This document shows, one piece after another, positions 9,217 through 18,145 of a stretch of 46,757 nucleotides of DNA. Source of the DNA: Rhodococcus sp. (in: high G+C Gram-positive bacteria). Its GTDB lineage: Bacteria > Actinomycetota > Actinomycetes > Mycobacteriales > Mycobacteriaceae. Where the stretch lies: assembly GCF_023264675.1 (NCBI RefSeq), contig NZ_JAHFVG010000045.1:1-46757 (forward strand), given 5' to 3'. The notes below the pieces were generated by a model. It saw only the letters and a list, made by a program, of their open reading frames with translations. It ran no database searches and was not told the DNA's origin. Position 1 is the first letter of the stretch. Every line of letters begins with the position of its first letter. Position numbers and translations under genes: made by a program.

Positions 9217-10109
9217 TGGCGGCGAGCGATGTTCGACCGTACTTGATCCCTGCCGCGGACACGGTCAAGGGCTCGAGCTGGTCTCGCTTTGTCGACGGGG
9301 AGTGGGAGCCTCTGGGCGAAGCTATCGAGAACTGGGATTACCGCACGGAATTGAAGCTCCGTTGCACGATCAACGTCGATACGCTGTCGGTCCGGTCTCA
9401 ATCCAACTTGGATGACGGTTCACCGTTGGCGTTCCATTTCGGTTGGCGCGCGCTGGACACGTTCTTGGTGGGCCCGACGCAGAGAGTGCCGCTCTCCGAC
9501 AAGCAGTTCGACGTCGTCGTAGACATCGATCCTCAGTATGCGGGTGCGTCGATCGCCTTGACGAGACGGCTTGTCTTGGAACGAGATAGGCTGAGTCCCC
9601 TTCCTGGAGAAGCCCGGCATGCGGGAAGCATCCTATGGTCCGACGAGCAAGCGCTTCGTCTCACCGGGTCCGAAGCAATGTTCCCTACTGAGGTGGTGGA
9701 TTTCGAAGCATTTGGCATCGATCGAGGCGCGAGCTGGCACCTCAGAATGCCATCAAGTCCCGACGAGCCGGCTATGGGAGCGCTCCTACTGTTGATCAAT
9801 CCGCTGGACACCAAACTCGTGAAAGCCGTTCAGAAAGAGAAGAACCACACGGATGAACAGCTCGTCCTGGTTCAAGAGATGGAAGAAGACTTGGTCGAGG
9901 AGATCGTGCGCTGGTCGTTGGCACATTGGGAGGAACTGGAGGACTGTGACCGCGAATCGTTCGGCGCCGCTGCACGAGGTCTCGCTCTCCGGGTACTGGA
10001 CGACCCGTCAGCGTGGACTGCGGAGTCGGTACTCGGTTCTTCGATGGACCTTCGGAGTTCGATCGTCGCGGGGGCGCGGTCAATAGGGTACGGGCGTCTG
10101 CTGTCATGA
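9216..10109 (+). CDS. Uncharacterised protein of the Z1/GHKL operon
   Basis: A 297-residue protein starting at ATG 9216, which shares a base with the GHKL stop (TGATG). The N-terminal two thirds are beta-rich. The last ~100 residues are helical and acidic, with a heptad-like stretch (TDEQLVLVQEMEEDLVEEI, residues ~213-231). No catalytic motif, zinc site or membrane segment was found. Its place between the GHKL ATPase and the DUF6339-like gene, with overlaps on both sides, implies a fixed stoichiometric partner. Mza-type loci carry accessory proteins of unknown function at similar positions. The function is unknown. Confidence 0.8.
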   Translation: MAASDVRPYLIPAADTVKGSSWSRFVDGEWEPLGEAIENWDYRTELKLRCTINVDTLSVRSQSNLDDGSPLAFHFGWRALDTFLVGPTQRVPLSDKQFDVVVDIDPQYAGASIALTRRLVLERDRLSPLPGEARHAGSILWSDEQALRLTGSEAMFPTEVVDFEAFGIDRGASWHLRMPSSPDEPAMGALLLLINPLDTKLVKAVQKEKNHTDEQLVLVQEMEEDLVEEIVRWSLAHWEELEDCDRESFGAAARGLALRVLDDPSAWTAESVLGSSMDLRSSIVAGARSIGYGRLLS

Positions 10110-10855
10110 CGGAGCTTTGGCCTCGGCTCAGCTTCTCAGCCGGCATGGTGTCGATGCGAAAACTCGACGATGACCTTACACAATTGACGCGAGCGGCTCG
10201 ACTGAAGCACCCGCAAATGACATACGCGGCCACTGGGGGCCGACGGATCGGCGAAAGCGGCGTTCAAGATCTTGCCGACGCGCTGAGATCGGTTGCGGGG
10301 GATCATGGTTTTCCTGACGATCCAGGAAAAGCGGATCTTATTCGCTTCGATCGCGTCGCGGCCGAGCATATCCATCGCACGATGAAGATCACCGCGGTCG
10401 AAGCTGCTAATCGTGGGGTCTGGACGTTCCTCGCGGTTGTGGCAATGCCCGATATAACTCAATGGCGGTTCTCCGGTGAGAACGTGGAGCGTTGGATAGC
10501 AACTGATTTGACCCGACACATGTTTGCTCGATTGTGGTGGCAGGCGGAAACCTTCGCGATGGTTGTCGAAGGCACGGTCGACTATTCGTTGTTGCGCAAG
10601 CTCTCCGAAAGTGACCTGAACCAGATCACAGAACGACGGTCAATTGCCGGCGTTACGCCGTTGGCACGATCGATCGCGCGCGTGGCGACCGAGAGTGGCG
10701 TCGGAGGTCGAAGGAAAGTACTTCGTGATGCAGTACCGCGCTTACGTCGGCTGATGGCGTTCATAGATTTTTCGGTCTTGAGCGATGAGCAGCTCGACGA
10801 TCGTGTTCGCGCCATCTTCAGAGAGGCTTCGCTCGCTGACCCGGTGCAGGAGTAG
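10106..10855 (+). CDS. DUF6339-like protein of the Z1/GHKL operon
   Basis: A 249-residue, mostly helical protein starting at ATG 10106 in an ATGA overlap with the previous gene; a longer frame back to 10013 would overlap that gene by ~100 bases and is unlikely. From memory it resembles a family annotated DUF6339 in actinobacteria, which occurs beside Z1 proteins. Visible marks are a Trp-rich centre (MPDITQWRF, then MFARLWWQAE) and a C-terminal basic helix with RRLMAFIDFSVLSDEQLDDRV. No known catalytic residues can be assigned. It is the last gene of the four-gene overlapping block, so it probably belongs to the same complex. Confidence 0.78.
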   Translation: MTELWPRLSFSAGMVSMRKLDDDLTQLTRAARLKHPQMTYAATGGRRIGESGVQDLADALRSVAGDHGFPDDPGKADLIRFDRVAAEHIHRTMKITAVEAANRGVWTFLAVVAMPDITQWRFSGENVERWIATDLTRHMFARLWWQAETFAMVVEGTVDYSLLRKLSESDLNQITERRSIAGVTPLARSIARVATESGVGGRRKVLRDAVPRLRRLMAFIDFSVLSDEQLDDRVRAIFREASLADPVQE

Positions 10856-10914
10856 GGGCCGAGAACAGCATTCAGACTCTACGGCCGCTCTGACTGCAGC
10901 CGTACAGTCCAGGT

Positions 10915-11634
10915 GTGGAAAAACACGCGATCACCGTCGCGACCTGGAACACTCAGTGGTCGCCTGTAGGAGGCAAGCGTGGGCCGCTGGTCCGCGGCAG
11001 ACTTGTTGATTTCGATGCAGACATTTTGGTCGTCACTGAAGGGCAACGAGGCTTGCTACCTGAAGGCGGGTTCATCGCTGACGCTGGCGACGACTGGGGT
11101 TACGCGGCACCCGCAGATCGTCGAAAGACAATTCTGTGGTCACGATGGCCCCTCACTGATGTCGTTCGACTAGATTCGGGTGCGGGGAAGGGGCGAGTTG
11201 TCTTGGCGAGCGTCGAAGGCCCCTCCGGGCACTTGAACTTGCTTGGTGTCTGCATTCCGTGGGCGAGTGCTCATGTTGCCACCGGCCGTAGAGATGCGAA
11301 AACCTGGTCCGAACACCTCGAGTGTTGCGATCAACTCGAGGAACTCGCTACTGGGTTAGACCCACGGGTTCCAATTGTCGTGGCCGGCGACTTCAACGAG
11401 AGAATCCCGCGTTATCGCCAACCGCTCCGAGTAAGTGTGCGGCTCGCGCAAGTTATGTCTCGCTGGACGATTCACACGTCCGGGGACACCGCGGACCGAC
11501 CGTTGATCGACCACATAGCCTCGAGCCTTCCATGCACCGGCATCACGACGTGGCCCCGCACCGCTGGCAGCGTGAACCTCAGCGACCATGCCGCTGTGAG
11601 GTGCGAACTCACGACTGTTCCTGCACGCAGATGA
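10915..11634 (+). CDS. Endonuclease/exonuclease/phosphatase-fold protein
   Basis: A 239-residue protein starting at GTG 10915, 59 bases after the DUF6339-like gene; the ribosome site is weak. It carries the full EEP (DNase I-like) signature: WNTQW (11-15), metal-ligand E42, GDFN with D159 and N161, the D199-H200 pair and the C-terminal SDHAAV with D224-H225. The family includes DNases, AP endonucleases and phosphodiesterases, all metal-dependent. It is short, close to the minimal fold, with no extra domain or signal peptide, so it is cytoplasmic. Lying between the Z1 and DrmAB blocks it may be a nuclease of the island, but its substrate cannot be read from the sequence. Confidence 0.85.
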   Translation: MEKHAITVATWNTQWSPVGGKRGPLVRGRLVDFDADILVVTEGQRGLLPEGGFIADAGDDWGYAAPADRRKTILWSRWPLTDVVRLDSGAGKGRVVLASVEGPSGHLNLLGVCIPWASAHVATGRRDAKTWSEHLECCDQLEELATGLDPRVPIVVAGDFNERIPRYRQPLRVSVRLAQVMSRWTIHTSGDTADRPLIDHIASSLPCTGITTWPRTAGSVNLSDHAAVRCELTTVPARR

Positions 11635-11834
11635 TGAGCAACTAGCGTGCCCAAGCGCGAGGTACATCGGCAGCGGTTTTGTATCGGTATTTGCCTCGCC
11701 CCAAGTATTTGTTCGGTGTGCACCTGAGGTCGAGGAAAGCGACTCTGGCGCACTTGCGTGACACGCTCGAGGAATCCAAACAGGCTGACCGGTCTGTCTA
11801 CACGCTAGGTTGTTAGAGATCGAAAGGAGTGTCG

Positions 11835-14800
11835 TTGCGTTCGGTGCTGGAGGAGCGAGCTATTGGATCGCTGGAGGCAGTGCTCGGCGACGCTCGGGCT
11901 GTTGATGACCGGGCTCGGCGCGAGACCGCGAAGAGCAGCGGCGCAGCTGCGTTTGTCTCCTCACTGACTGACTCATCGGGCGAATTGGCGGCCTCGGTTA
12001 CGGCGACGTCTGAGGGTCTGCTGGTAGTCCGTGGCGACGTTCGTACGGCCGAGATTCCTCCCCGCTTGCCCTGGCCACTCGACGAGCTGATCGACGACTC
12101 GGACTTAGCCGATTGGACGCCAGATGGTCTGGTGGTCGATCTCAGCGAGGTGCATGGACATACGGACTTCTATCGCCGTGAGTACGGGCTTGACCTGGAT
12201 GCCCTTTTCGCCGACTATCGCCGACTGTGGAGAGTGTGGGCTCGCTCGCAGCGTCGAATCGAGGAGGGGGCGGAGCTCTACGACGCGCTTGACGAGCTGG
12301 AGAGGTCAGTGCCCGTGCCGGGCGCGCTCGACACCGTTCTTGCGGCTTGGCGCCTTCGCGTCCCAGAATTCGATGTAGATGCGTGTGTCGCCTTTCGCAC
12401 GGCACGGCTGACACGCACTGCAGCTACCCGCCCAACCGGCGACCTGAACTCGGACGACGAATTCACGGACACGCAGGTGCCGGCGATTGCGTTGCTGGTC
12501 GGCGACAATGACTCGCTGTTTTTCGAGTTCGGTTCTACTGGGATAACTGCGGATGACGGCGCACCCCTGAGCGTTCGTTCCAGCGGTGTCGAGCAGAACG
12601 CACTGCCTATAGGCTCGCAGGTCCGGGATCGAGTGTTGTCCGACATCAGGCCGGTTGTAGCGCGTGCTATTGATCGACAGTGGGGATCGAACACATCGTG
12701 GAGCCTGACGATGAGTCCTGCTCTGGTCGTCGGCGAACCACTTCCAACGCACTTGCAAGCAGATGCGCGGCGGTTGCAGGAAGCAGTTGCTGATGCGTTG
12801 CTTCCCTGGCCCGATCTTTCGGAGCGTGCCAGGTTCGACCTGTCAACTGTGGCCGCGGGCCAGTCGGCGAGCGCTATCGAGGGACTATTGGCGAGCCTAC
12901 TCGAGCGTCTCGAAGAATCGATCGGACCGCAAGCGCCTGTTGGTCATTCGGCTGATCTCCCCGAAGCGGAACCTGTTCCGGTCACCAACCTGAAGTTCCG
13001 CGATCGCATGAGGGCGAGAACGAACCCCATCGACGCTGTTACGCGTTTTCGCGACCGCCGTCGCGCTGCGGTAGAGCTAGCAAAATCTACGTCGACTACC
13101 GAGGCCCAACTCGATCACGGAATCCAGTCACTCGAGGTAGATCGGGGTCCCGCGGCATTGGAGCTCGACGAATTTCAGCTGCGTGTCGCCGAGGCGGACC
13201 CGGAAGAACGACTTGTTGTCGTAGCCGGCGCTGGACAAGGCAAGACCGAAGTTGTGGCAGCGCGCCTCGATCACCTTGCTCGCGTTTGTGATCTGTCTTT
13301 GTCAACCGAAGTGCTCGTCCTGAGCTTCTCGAGGGCAGCGGTCTCTGCAGTTCGCAGCCGGCTTCAGACCCGAGTGCTGGCCCAAGCGGAAATTCGCACG
13401 TTCGACTCCTTCGCCAGCAGGGTTATCATCGATGCGGACGAGGAGCCCAAGGGCAATTTCGACGCCCGAATCGCGCGCGCAGTAGAGCTGTTGAGTGACG
13501 ACGACATAGAACTGCCGATGCTCGACGACATACAGCACGTCGTCCTCGACGAAGTCCAGGATTTGGTCGGTGAGCGGGCACGGTTGGCACTGGCTCTCAT
13601 CGAAAGATTGGGCGACGGGGTTGGCTTCACAGCACTCGGAGACCCGAATCAAGCACTCTATGACTTTCAACTGACTCCAGAAGAACGGCGCCACCGATTG
13701 GATGTGATCGGTGAACTCAGTCGATTGGACGATGTCGAGGCGACTGGTCTCCAACGGAATTTTCGCGCCCGAGGGGGCGATCCGCTGGCTGTTGTCGAAC
13801 TTGGACCACGTTTGCGAACGATCGAATCACCTGCGGCCGCTCGAGCTGAAGTAGACGCTTTCATCTCAGGTTTGGACGCAGTGGATTCTGATGTTTGGCT
13901 GGGCGATGTGTATCGAGCCGGCAAGAGCACGGCCGTACTCACGAAGACCAACGGCGACGCCTTGCGAGTGTCTCACCAACTGACGTCGATGAACGTTCGG
14001 CACACTTTGAGGCGAGCGGCTCAGGAACATGGCGCTCGTGCATGGGTTGCCGAGCTGACCCAGCAACTGTCGAGGAATCTCAATCGCCGTGAGGATGTGG
14101 TCACTGCGCTGCGCAATACGTCGGTAGCGGATCCGATCGACGCGTGGAACCTGCTGAAGGAGGCGGAAGGGCGTACACAGTTCCCGAACGACCTCGATGT
14201 ATCGCGTATCCGGAAGGTGATTGGCGGGTACGGAATACCAACTGCGCTTTTGGCTGATACAACCGAGGACGTTGTGGTCTCGACCGTTCATCGTGCGAAG
14301 GGGCTCGAATTCGACAGAGTCTTTTTGTACGACACTGACTACGAATCGGACGACGACGACCTTGCAATTGCTCGCCGCAACTATGTTGCGCTGAGCCGCG
14401 CGCGGGACGAGATCGTTCGGTGCACCCCAAAGAAGACAAAGTCTTGGATGAAGAAGGACTCTGGTCAAACCGGACGATGGACCGAGCGAGGCTTCGGCGC
14501 AGGTGGCAGGCAGCGTGTCCGCGCAATCGAAGTCCGCGTCGAAGACATAGATTCAGACGAACCTTTCGACGTTGACGGTGATGGCGTGGCTGTGCAATCA
14601 CTCCTTGCAGGTGGGGCGATGGCCGGCAAAGCGGTTACCCTCGAACTGGATCTGGACTGGACTCACCGCGATGCGCCGATCTACCTGGTGAAGGGATCGG
14701 GGGGTCGAGCACTTGCCCGTACAACGGAGCCATTTGGGCGAGAGCTGAGGCGCATCTTCACCATTGGTAACGCGAGATGGCCAACCATCATCGATGGCGC

Positions 14801-14948
14801 AACCGTGATGTCGATCGAGTCTGTCGTCGGGTCACCAGAAATCAGTGAAGGTGCAGGTCTGGGCGAGTCCGGAATCTGGCTTGTACCCAGACTTGCAGGA
14901 CTCGTTCGGCCCGACTGGACAACGAAATGGGACGGTAAGAACCTATGA
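11835..14948 (+). CDS. UvrD/Rep-type superfamily 1 helicase with novel N-terminal region
   Basis: About 1037 residues. AAGGAG (11824-11829) is well spaced for TTG 11835; GTG 11829 would overlap the ribosome site. The helicase core starts near residue 455: Walker A GAGQGKTEV (~465), Walker B VVLDEVQDL (~569), GDPNQALYDF (~595), motif V TVHRAKGLEFD (~817) and motif VI ALSRARDE (~850). The first ~430 residues are not a helicase domain and match nothing I recognise. The tail (~900-1037) is beta-rich. The gene overlaps the DrmA-like gene by ATGA, so it is made together with the DISARM core. Probably an ATP-driven 3'-5' DNA translocase that recruits or powers DrmAB; the partnership is inferred. Confidence 0.87.
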   Translation: MRSVLEERAIGSLEAVLGDARAVDDRARRETAKSSGAAAFVSSLTDSSGELAASVTATSEGLLVVRGDVRTAEIPPRLPWPLDELIDDSDLADWTPDGLVVDLSEVHGHTDFYRREYGLDLDALFADYRRLWRVWARSQRRIEEGAELYDALDELERSVPVPGALDTVLAAWRLRVPEFDVDACVAFRTARLTRTAATRPTGDLNSDDEFTDTQVPAIALLVGDNDSLFFEFGSTGITADDGAPLSVRSSGVEQNALPIGSQVRDRVLSDIRPVVARAIDRQWGSNTSWSLTMSPALVVGEPLPTHLQADARRLQEAVADALLPWPDLSERARFDLSTVAAGQSASAIEGLLASLLERLEESIGPQAPVGHSADLPEAEPVPVTNLKFRDRMRARTNPIDAVTRFRDRRRAAVELAKSTSTTEAQLDHGIQSLEVDRGPAALELDEFQLRVAEADPEERLVVVAGAGQGKTEVVAARLDHLARVCDLSLSTEVLVLSFSRAAVSAVRSRLQTRVLAQAEIRTFDSFASRVIIDADEEPKGNFDARIARAVELLSDDDIELPMLDDIQHVVLDEVQDLVGERARLALALIERLGDGVGFTALGDPNQALYDFQLTPEERRHRLDVIGELSRLDDVEATGLQRNFRARGGDPLAVVELGPRLRTIESPAAARAEVDAFISGLDAVDSDVWLGDVYRAGKSTAVLTKTNGDALRVSHQLTSMNVRHTLRRAAQEHGARAWVAELTQQLSRNLNRREDVVTALRNTSVADPIDAWNLLKEAEGRTQFPNDLDVSRIRKVIGGYGIPTALLADTTEDVVVSTVHRAKGLEFDRVFLYDTDYESDDDDLAIARRNYVALSRARDEIVRCTPKKTKSWMKKDSGQTGRWTERGFGAGGRQRVRAIEVRVEDIDSDEPFDVDGDGVAVQSLLAGGAMAGKAVTLELDLDWTHRDAPIYLVKGSGGRALARTTEPFGRELRRIFTIGNARWPTIIDGATVMSIESVVGSPEISEGAGLGESGIWLVPRLAGLVRPDWTTKWDGKNL

Positions 14949-17900
14949 CCGGCACAACTGACCTCGAAGCGATGTATGGGTTTCGAGGCGCAATGGTCGA
15001 GGACCTTCGACGCGATCTCCTCGGGCCCGCAAATGGTGACACAGAAGTTCTCGAAGAGGCGCCACTTGATCGATACGTCGTGGGCGTGTTGTGGCCCCTG
15101 GATGATGAACTGCAGGAGGAGCCGGAGCCAGACAGCGCTGAGCCCGATACCGTTGACGGTGCCAGCGATTCGCCCGTAGCACAGTCACTCATGCGTTATC
15201 CGTCGTCGATGGGTTTGACTTTCACCGTCGACGCGACACGAGTGAGTGAAGTCCACTTCGATGTTTCGGCTGCTCGATACGAGCCCTCGGAGGTCTTGGT
15301 CGAACTGGCCGATTCTTCGTCACGCCGCCGAGGCCGAAGTCGGCCCGCGACGTGGAGTAGAAAGCACGTCAATCCCGATCGGGTAACACATTCGGTGGGT
15401 TCCAAGGGCGCGGTGAAATTGAGTGTGGCGCCCGGTCTTGAACTGTACGTCCTCACGCGAACTCCGAGGGACGGCAAAGTCACAATTTCAGCCGTCGCGC
15501 GCAACGTACAGACCTCAGCCAAGAATGAGCTGAAGGACGCCAGGGCTTGGTTCCAGGTCGAGTTGGTCGTATCGACCGATGCGGACGCAATTATCGACCG
15601 CAGTGCACCAAACCGGCTCGGAGCCGAAGACGATCTTCGTTCCGCCCAGCTGATCTACCGCAATGCACGAAACTTTGGGATCGGTCATGGCTGCGCAGTG
15701 ACGTGGTATGGAGTCACAGCGCCGACGACGGACAAAATTGGTACAACTCTGCTCCCTACACAGGAAGTTTCCCGGGCAAGACCGGGACAAGTGGGACCGG
15801 ATGTCGATCTGCGGATGTCGTTTCTCACCGACGCATCTACGGCTTCCCTCATCGACACTCTGGAGAAACTGGTTGCTGCGTATCGCGACTGGATTGCAAA
15901 GCTGGAGGCGTCCGTAGCCGCTGGTGAGACCGACGTACCAGAATCGCTGACGCCGACAGCTCAGGAACACCTCGAGAACGCCCGCGAAGCGGCTGATCGT
16001 ATTGAGGCCGGAATCGAACTGTTGGAAGAGGACGCAGATGTGCTGCGCGCGTTCCAGTTGGCCAATTCCGCGATGCAAGCCCAGCGCGCTCGCCAGGTGT
16101 GGGTACGTGACGGCGCTATCGGGACTGCCGGCGAGGGTGATGAGCAGTCCTGGTACCCATTTCAGATCGCCTTCATTCTGTTGAACCTTCCAAGTGTCGC
16201 GGATCGCAGCCATTCAGAACGTGACGTGGCTGACCTTTTGTGGTTCCCCACCGGTGGTGGCAAGACCGAAGCGTATTTGGGACTCGTTGCATTCGTTGTG
16301 TTGCTGCGCCGAATCCGTGACGATTCCGCCATCGGTGTGGCTGTCATCATGCGCTATACGTTGCGCTTGTTGACTATTCAGCAGTTCGAGCGCGCGACCA
16401 TGCTGATGTGCGCGCTCGAGCAGATACGGTCAGCCGATGGAGGTCTGGGGACAAGGCCGTTCTCGATCGGTCTGTGGGTTGGTCGCGGGGGAACACCCAA
16501 CACTCTCGAAGATGCGAAGAAGTCACTACGCGCGTTGCGGTCGGGGACTGAAATCACCGAGGCGAATCCGGTGCAACTTACTCAATGTCCCTGGTGCGGA
16601 AAGGCGCTCGACGACTCCAAGTACAAAGTTGTCTCGAGTCCGTCGCCTAAACTTGTCATTGCGTGCGGAAATCAAACCTGCGACTTTCGGTCCGGCTTGC
16701 CCGTCTATTTGGTTGATCAGGATATCTACGAATACAGACCTGAGCTGATATTGGGCACAGTAGACAAATTCGCAATGATGGCGTGGCGTTCCGACGTGGG
16801 CAAATTGTTTGCCCGAGACGGAGTCGGTAGCCCTCCCGATCTCATCATCCAAGACGAACTGCATTTGATCTCGGGTCCTCTTGGATCGATGATGGGCTTG
16901 TACGAGACCGCTGTCGATATTGCATGTTCCACAACCGATGTCGACGGCAACGTTTCTTCGCGGCCAAAGATCATCGCTTCGACTGCCACCATTCGACGCG
17001 CGAAGCACCAGATCAAGTCGGTCTTCGACAGGGATTCACGTCAATTCCCACCACCTGGAATTGATCCCGACCAGTCGTTCTTCGCCGAGCCGGCACCACG
17101 CGATGTGGCTGGTACACGTATGTACGTCGGCGTGATGAGCCCCGCAACTAGTCACGCAACTTTGCTGGTGCGGACCTACGGAGCGATACTTCAGGCCGCT
17201 CAGGACATCGATGGTCAACCAGACATCCGCGATCCGTATTGGACATTGCTGGGCTACTTCAACAGCTTGAGGGTCTTGGGTAGTGCATTGCTTCAGGTCG
17301 AGGGCGACGTACGTGAACGGCTTGGAGTCGTGTCACGACGTACAGGCACAGAAGCAAGACATCTGCAGTCGGCAGGCGAGCTGACCAGCCGAGTGTCGTC
17401 CGCCGATATCCCTCGCCGACTGAAGAGTCTTGAACGGACGTTCGGGTCGGGCAACGCGGATGATGTCGTGCTGGCTACGAATATGATCTCGGTAGGTGTG
17501 GACATCGATCGACTCGGGCTGATGGCAGTGATGGGGCAGCCGCAGTCGAGTTCCGAATACATCCAGGCGACAAGCCGGGTCGGCAGGCGATACCCCGGTC
17601 TGGTGGTCACGATCTTCAATTCGGCGCGATCACGCGACAGGTCACACTTCGAGAACTTCGTACCCTTTCATCAGGCCCTGTATCGGGCTGTCGAAGCGAC
17701 GAGTGCAACACCATTCGCAGCTCGAGCTCGAGACCGCGGTCTTCACGGTGTATTCGTTGCGCTCGCGCGTTTGATGGTTGACGCGATGTCAGGAGAAAAT
17801 GGAGCGCACTCAGCACCGAATCACGAGGTCGAACTTCGACAGCTGATTGCGTTGATCGAAAAGCGGGTTGAGTCGACGACAGACGGTGAAGAGACAGCGG

Positions 17901-18145
17901 ACACGGTCGAGCAACTCGACGAGATGCTCAAAGTGTGGATTTCAGAAGCTAGTTCGAGAGATTCGATGAGGTACGAGAACCGAAAGAACTCATCCGATAC
18001 TCTGCTGGTCGAACCATCGTCTGCGCTGACGGACGAGGACATCGAGTACACGCAAACTGAAACCCCCTGGCCCACGCTGATGAGCCTGCGGGATGTCGAC
18101 GCGGAAAGTGCGTTGTACTCGATTCGAATGAGGAGTGAATCATGA
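14945..18145 (+). CDS. drmA: DISARM DrmA-like superfamily 2 helicase
   Basis: A 1066-residue protein starting at ATG 14945. After a beta-rich N-terminal region (~1-280) and a coiled coil (~300-370), the helicase core shows Walker A FPTGGGKTEAYLG (~436-448), a Cys pair CPWC...CGNQTC (~550-580) likely binding zinc, Walker B QDELHLISGPLG (~636), SAT-type ASTATIRR (~678) and a second RecA domain with NMISVGVDIDRLGL (~845) and QATSRVGRR (~875). The GGGKTEAYLG and DELHLISGPLG strings are what I associate with DrmA of DISARM. It is coupled upstream to a UvrD helicase and downstream to DrmB. In DISARM, DrmA with DrmB forms a DNA-binding translocase complex. The sense of coupling to UvrD is new to me. 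Confidence 0.83.
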   Translation: MTGTTDLEAMYGFRGAMVEDLRRDLLGPANGDTEVLEEAPLDRYVVGVLWPLDDELQEEPEPDSAEPDTVDGASDSPVAQSLMRYPSSMGLTFTVDATRVSEVHFDVSAARYEPSEVLVELADSSSRRRGRSRPATWSRKHVNPDRVTHSVGSKGAVKLSVAPGLELYVLTRTPRDGKVTISAVARNVQTSAKNELKDARAWFQVELVVSTDADAIIDRSAPNRLGAEDDLRSAQLIYRNARNFGIGHGCAVTWYGVTAPTTDKIGTTLLPTQEVSRARPGQVGPDVDLRMSFLTDASTASLIDTLEKLVAAYRDWIAKLEASVAAGETDVPESLTPTAQEHLENAREAADRIEAGIELLEEDADVLRAFQLANSAMQAQRARQVWVRDGAIGTAGEGDEQSWYPFQIAFILLNLPSVADRSHSERDVADLLWFPTGGGKTEAYLGLVAFVVLLRRIRDDSAIGVAVIMRYTLRLLTIQQFERATMLMCALEQIRSADGGLGTRPFSIGLWVGRGGTPNTLEDAKKSLRALRSGTEITEANPVQLTQCPWCGKALDDSKYKVVSSPSPKLVIACGNQTCDFRSGLPVYLVDQDIYEYRPELILGTVDKFAMMAWRSDVGKLFARDGVGSPPDLIIQDELHLISGPLGSMMGLYETAVDIACSTTDVDGNVSSRPKIIASTATIRRAKHQIKSVFDRDSRQFPPPGIDPDQSFFAEPAPRDVAGTRMYVGVMSPATSHATLLVRTYGAILQAAQDIDGQPDIRDPYWTLLGYFNSLRVLGSALLQVEGDVRERLGVVSRRTGTEARHLQSAGELTSRVSSADIPRRLKSLERTFGSGNADDVVLATNMISVGVDIDRLGLMAVMGQPQSSSEYIQATSRVGRRYPGLVVTIFNSARSRDRSHFENFVPFHQALYRAVEATSATPFAARARDRGLHGVFVALARLMVDAMSGENGAHSAPNHEVELRQLIALIEKRVESTTDGEETADTVEQLDEMLKVWISEASSRDSMRYENRKNSSDTLLVEPSSALTDEDIEYTQTETPWPTLMSLRDVDAESALYSIRMRSES

